Assembly: GCA_017416055.1 (NCBI GenBank)
Contig: JAFQDI010000013.1
Location: 1-8,852 of the forward strand
Direction: 5' to 3'
DNA from: Lachnospiraceae bacterium
GTDB taxonomy: Bacteria > Bacillota_A > Clostridia > Lachnospirales > Lachnospiraceae
Length of the DNA: 8,852 nucleotides
The position numbers were made by a program, and so were the translations under genes. Positions 6,193-8,852 of the stretch are shown in pieces (position 1 is the first letter of the stretch; every line of letters begins with the position of its first letter). The notes under the pieces are model-generated. The model searched no databases. It was not told where the DNA came from and saw only the letters and a program-made list of their open reading frames with translations.

Positions 6193-6324
6193 TTGATCAA
6201 TAGTGATACGCCACCGAGGCCTTTTTACGAAAAAATATTGGTGGTGGAGTGGATAATTTGGCCGCTAGCGACAAAGTCATATTTTGTAACAGAAAGAGAG
6301 GAGGAAATGATCGGAACAGCGTGA
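6193..6324 (+). other. Short open frame with protein-like composition, doubtful
   Basis: The frame is open from 6157 to the TGA at 6322-6324. From the first possible start, TTG at 6193, it would encode 43 residues containing DTPPRPFYEKI and then a hydrophobic, Trp-containing stretch and an acidic tail (EREEE). No ribosome binding site precedes the TTG or the in-frame GTG codons at 6241 and 6244. The ATG at 6307 has AGGAGG only 3 nt away and would give five residues. It could be a gene remnant, an unusual small protein or chance. Confidence 0.15.
6210..6245 (+). other. Stem-loop in the GH172 leader
   Basis: GCCACC (6210-6215) pairs with GGTGGT (6240-6245, one G-U), and an inner TTTTT/AAAAA pair (6222-6226 and 6230-6234) can close around ACG. 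There is no T run after the outer stem, so it is not an intrinsic terminator on this strand. If the promoter at 6145-6174 is real it lies in the untranslated leader. Confidence 0.3.
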
Positions 6325-6417
6325 CAGCGAACGGCGAAAATAAATAACGAATATAAAATTAAGCGAGAGGAAAGGTTTCATACCTCATTTTGACGTATGG
6401 AAAGGCAGGGGATAACA

Positions 6418-7479
6418 ATGTTAAACGAATTGACTAAGCTTAAAGAATATACGCTGGTATCGATTTCACCGGAGAATCTGACTGGGGAAAAAGGACGAGG
6501 CGGGGCGATGACCATCGAAGAAGGAACTCAGGGTTATCAGGCAAGAGACCTGGGTATCGGTTGGAAAGTAAATCCCCGAATGAATATAGGTGCCGGGGAG
6601 ACATTTACATTGGCAGATGTTCAGGATCAGGGAGAGATCACGCAGATCTGGCTTACTCCCACGGGAAACTGGCGTGGTCAAATTTTGCGTATGTATTGGG
6701 ATGGAGAGCAAACACCGGCAGTCGAATGTCCTCTGGGAGACTTTTTCGCGTGCGGTCTGGGAGAATATGCCCATGTCAACTCGCTTCCCATCTGTGTGAA
6801 TCCCGGGTCGTCCTTCAATTGTTATTGGAAGATGCCGTTCCGTAAAGGCTTTAGGATCACATTGGAAAATCGTAATGCGGACACTGTCATTATCTACTAT
6901 CAGATCAATTACATCCGGAAACCGATCGGTGCGGACGCCGCTTATTTTCATGCACAATTTCGCCGTGAAAATCCCACCGGTTATGCGCAGCCTTTTACGA
7001 TGCTGGATCACATTCAGGGAAAAGGACAGTATGTGGGGACATACATGACCTGGCAGAGCAACAGTACCGGTTGGTGGGGCGAAGGCGAAGTGAAAGCATA
7101 TTTGGATGGCGATGAGGAATTTCCCTCCATTTGCTATACCGGAACCGAAGACTATTTTTGCGGTTCCTACAATTTTGAGAATCAGAAAACTCACCGATAT
7201 GAGGAATTTACGACCGCGTATGCCGGTCTTCCTCAGGTTATCCGCCCCGATGGGTTGTACCGTTCGCAGACGCGTTTTGCCATGTATCGCTGGCATCTGA
7301 CGGATCCGATCTACTTTGAGCAGGATATCCGTCTGACGATTCAGGCTCTCGGATGGCGCAGCAAAGGCCGGTATCTGCCTTTGCAGGATGATGTCAGCTG
7401 TGTTGCATTTTTCTATTTAAACAAGCCGTCCTGCAGATTGCCCCGACTGGGAAGTTGTGACGATCTGGAATTGATATGA
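6418..7479 (+). CDS. DUF2961 / GH172 family glycoside hydrolase
   Basis: This 353-residue protein carries the full DUF2961 signature. Characterised GH172 enzymes act on alpha-D-fructofuranosyl or D-arabinofuranosyl linkages, including difructose anhydride formation or cleavage. Typical blocks, numbered from the 6418 start, are ITQIWLTP (74-81), RMYWDGE (91-97), CPLGDFFACGLGEY (104-117), FNCYWKMPFRK (133-143), FHAQFRRENPTGY (177-189), WWGEGEVKAYLDGD (219-232) and YTGTEDYFCGSYNF (240-253). Glutamates E222/E224 and E244 lie where the catalytic pair is expected. The ATG at 6418 is chosen over the in-frame ATG at 6397 because GCAGGGG lies 6 nt before it, while 6397 has no site at proper spacing. 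There is no signal peptide or membrane segment, so it is probably cytoplasmic, possibly oligomeric as known members are. The family is firm; the sugar substrate is unknown. Confidence 0.9.
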   Translation: MLNELTKLKEYTLVSISPENLTGEKGRGGAMTIEEGTQGYQARDLGIGWKVNPRMNIGAGETFTLADVQDQGEITQIWLTPTGNWRGQILRMYWDGEQTPAVECPLGDFFACGLGEYAHVNSLPICVNPGSSFNCYWKMPFRKGFRITLENRNADTVIIYYQINYIRKPIGADAAYFHAQFRRENPTGYAQPFTMLDHIQGKGQYVGTYMTWQSNSTGWWGEGEVKAYLDGDEEFPSICYTGTEDYFCGSYNFENQKTHRYEEFTTAYAGLPQVIRPDGLYRSQTRFAMYRWHLTDPIYFEQDIRLTIQALGWRSKGRYLPLQDDVSCVAFFYLNKPSCRLPRLGSCDDLELI

Positions 7480-7528
7480 TACCGGGGGCAAACAGACAAA
7501 ATCCGGTTTAAGAAAAGGAGAAAATTCA

Positions 7529-8852
7529 ATGACGAGGAATGAACTGCGTCTTTCAGATGACATCATGTGTGCTGTTTTTACTTACGGAGATCACGTTTGT
7601 TTATCTTCTCTGGTTGATCTTAAGACAAACCATGAATACGTGAGTGCTGCTACGCCCTTTTTCGCGACAATGGATGACAATGAAGATTGGGGCTGCGGTT
7701 ACCATACGGTACTGCCTTATCTGCATTTGTCAGACCGGAATCTGACGGTTTCCCTGCAGGAAAGCAGTGAGACCTCCGGCGTATTGGCGATCAAAGCGGA
7801 TTTTTGTCCTCAGTTTGATCTGTACCTTACACTTTCCATTGAGAACGGTATTCTCTTCAGCAGCATCAAGGCAGTTAACTGTACGGACAGTCACCAGTTC
7901 TGTAAACTGCAATTTCCTTATCTCAGCAATATCGTAGCCGAGGGTGATCCCGATGAAACACTGGTCAGCACTTCGCAGGAACTGGGGAATCTTGATTTGT
8001 TTCACAAGACAGCAGAGGGGGTCGGCATCGGATTTGATGTGTTTGCGAATACCGGATTACCCGGAGGCCATCCTGCTCTCGGAGCGATGACCATTTATGA
8101 TCCGGTTACGAAAAACGGTCTTTATTTTGTGGATACCACCGGAGGATATGAGCGGGGAAAAACGCCGTTGTATTTTGCATCACGCTCTCAGATCTTGAGC
8201 GGAAGCTATTCGGCGGAACTTGGACCGGGGGAGGAGAATATCACCCCTGTTCTGGCGATGGGATTCAGTCATGGACGGGATTGGCATGCGGGAGTTGAGT
8301 ACTGGCTTTCTTTACAGCCCGAAGTTACCTATCCTGCACCGGATTGGCTGCGATACGCAGGAGCAATCTATGCAAACCGTTTGGATGGTGCAGGCGGAGC
8401 ATTCCTCGCGGTGGAAAGAGAGTACGAAGCTGCAAATAACCGTATTCTGCCCGTTGTGCATCTGGAAGATCAGTTACTGTATGATTATCGCAATCTGCCC
8501 AAGTTGCTTGAAGAAGCGAAAAGTGTCGGAACAAATGTGCTTTATCTGGTTGACTGGTATGAAAAAGCAGATTTCTCGGATTTGTCTGAGGAGGAGCGCA
8601 AAAAATATTCTGCCCCCGATTATCAGATGTTGATCCACAGACCTTACTGGAATAAAGGGGACTATCTGCCGAGAACAGTCATGGGAGGGGAAGAGGCCCT
8701 TATTGAAGGCATCAAAGCAGTCCATGAGCAGGGCGGTAAAGTGATTGTTTATGTGGAACCGTTTATCCTCGGAGTATTCACAGAGGCAGGCAGAAAGCAC
8801 GGGCCGGATTGGTGCGGATACCACAAAGAAGGGACCCCGGTGGAAGCATATG
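7529..8852 (+). CDS. Large glycoside-hydrolase-like protein, 3' end outside the window
   Basis: An uninterrupted frame of 441 codons runs from the ATG at 7529 to the end of the window without a stop. AAAAGGAG lies eight nt before the start, and the gap from the GH172 stop is 49 nt, so the two are probably co-transcribed. Residues ~1-265 look beta-rich (SSLVDLKTNHEY at 26-37; PGGHPALGAMTIYDP at 178-192), like the N-terminal beta-sandwich of large glycosidases. From ~270 the pattern is that of an alpha/beta barrel: RILPVVHLED (305-314), TNVLYLVDWYE (335-345), WNKGDYLPR (374-382), GIKAVHEQGGKVIVYVEPF (394-412). This resembles proteins annotated DUF6259, but I hold that name only weakly. Candidate acidic catalytic residues cannot be assigned because the barrel is cut. 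No signal peptide is seen, so it is likely cytoplasmic. Confidence 0.85.
   Translation, partial: MTRNELRLSDDIMCAVFTYGDHVCLSSLVDLKTNHEYVSAATPFFATMDDNEDWGCGYHTVLPYLHLSDRNLTVSLQESSETSGVLAIKADFCPQFDLYLTLSIENGILFSSIKAVNCTDSHQFCKLQFPYLSNIVAEGDPDETLVSTSQELGNLDLFHKTAEGVGIGFDVFANTGLPGGHPALGAMTIYDPVTKNGLYFVDTTGGYERGKTPLYFASRSQILSGSYSAELGPGEENITPVLAMGFSHGRDWHAGVEYWLSLQPEVTYPAPDWLRYAGAIYANRLDGAGGAFLAVEREYEAANNRILPVVHLEDQLLYDYRNLPKLLEEAKSVGTNVLYLVDWYEKADFSDLSEEERKKYSAPDYQMLIHRPYWNKGDYLPRTVMGGEEALIEGIKAVHEQGGKVIVYVEPFILGVFTEAGRKHGPDWCGYHKEGTPVEAY

Larger units (their letters stand above)
6082..6417 (+). promoter_or_regulatory. Long AT-rich regulatory region upstream of the GH172 gene
   Basis: This ~335-base stretch carries no convincing gene. 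It contains a strong inverted repeat (6139-6162), a plausible promoter overlapping it, a second stem-loop (6210-6245), and purine-rich Shine-Dalgarno-like runs AGAGAGGAGG (6294-6303) and GCGAGAGGAAAGG (6363-6375) that are not followed by a usable long reading frame. The third, GGCAGGGG (6404-6411), serves the GH172 start. No catabolite-repression cre site or known riboswitch was recognised. Confidence 0.6.

Noticed and set aside
6397..6417. Upstream in-frame ATG as the start of the GH172 gene
   Set aside because: No Shine-Dalgarno at suitable distance, whereas GCAGGGG is 6 nt before the ATG at 6418.
7481..7510. ACCGG/CCGGT stem between GH172 and the next gene as a terminator
   Set aside because: Only 5 bp with no T run; the genes are more likely co-transcribed.
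8220..8633. 137-codon plus-strand frame near the right edge
   Set aside because: It lies inside the longer 7529-8852 frame in another phase; the longer frame has the ribosome binding site and protein-like patterns.

Overview
The window looks like chromosomal DNA of a Gram-positive anaerobe of the class Clostridia, most likely family Lachnospiraceae. This is an inference from strong AGGAGG-type ribosome binding sites, consensus TTGACA/TATAAT promoters in AT-rich gaps, and a gene set typical of that group: single-ACT-domain threonine ammonia-lyase, DegV/FakB, long-form AlaX, MtlD-like dehydrogenase and TadA. No RNA gene, CRISPR array or mobile element was recognised.

Layout. (1) 13-1218 (-) is ilvA, threonine ammonia-lyase. 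It has a consensus promoter at 1336-1363 and a ~110-nt leader folded into a chain of hairpins. (2) 1513-2385 (+) is a divergent, probably single-gene DegV fatty-acid-binding protein; its best -35 box abuts the ilvA -35 box, and a strong terminator (2403-2440) follows. (3) 2535-5960 (+) is a likely three-gene operon with a promoter at 2474-2502: alaX (editing of mischarged tRNA-Ala), an mtlD-type polyol-phosphate dehydrogenase, and a TadA tRNA adenosine deaminase with an unusual ~175-residue N-terminal extension carrying a CX2CX3C cluster. It ends in a structured 3' region and a clear terminator (6037-6081). (4) 6082-6417 is an AT-rich, gene-poor regulatory stretch with a perfect 9-bp inverted repeat (6139-6162), a second stem-loop and apparently unused Shine-Dalgarno sequences. 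(5) 6418-7479 (+) is a DUF2961/GH172-type glycosidase, followed after 49 nt by a long reading frame (7529 to the window end) that has no stop. Its product looks like a multidomain glycoside-hydrolase-like protein.

Working together: the left two thirds are amino-acid metabolism, fatty-acid handling and translation-fidelity genes. The right third is the start of a carbohydrate-utilisation cluster. Neither of its two proteins shows a signal peptide, so they probably act in the cytoplasm on imported oligosaccharides. The least explained items are the TadA fusion, the ilvA hairpin leader, the GH172 upstream region and the truncated last gene.
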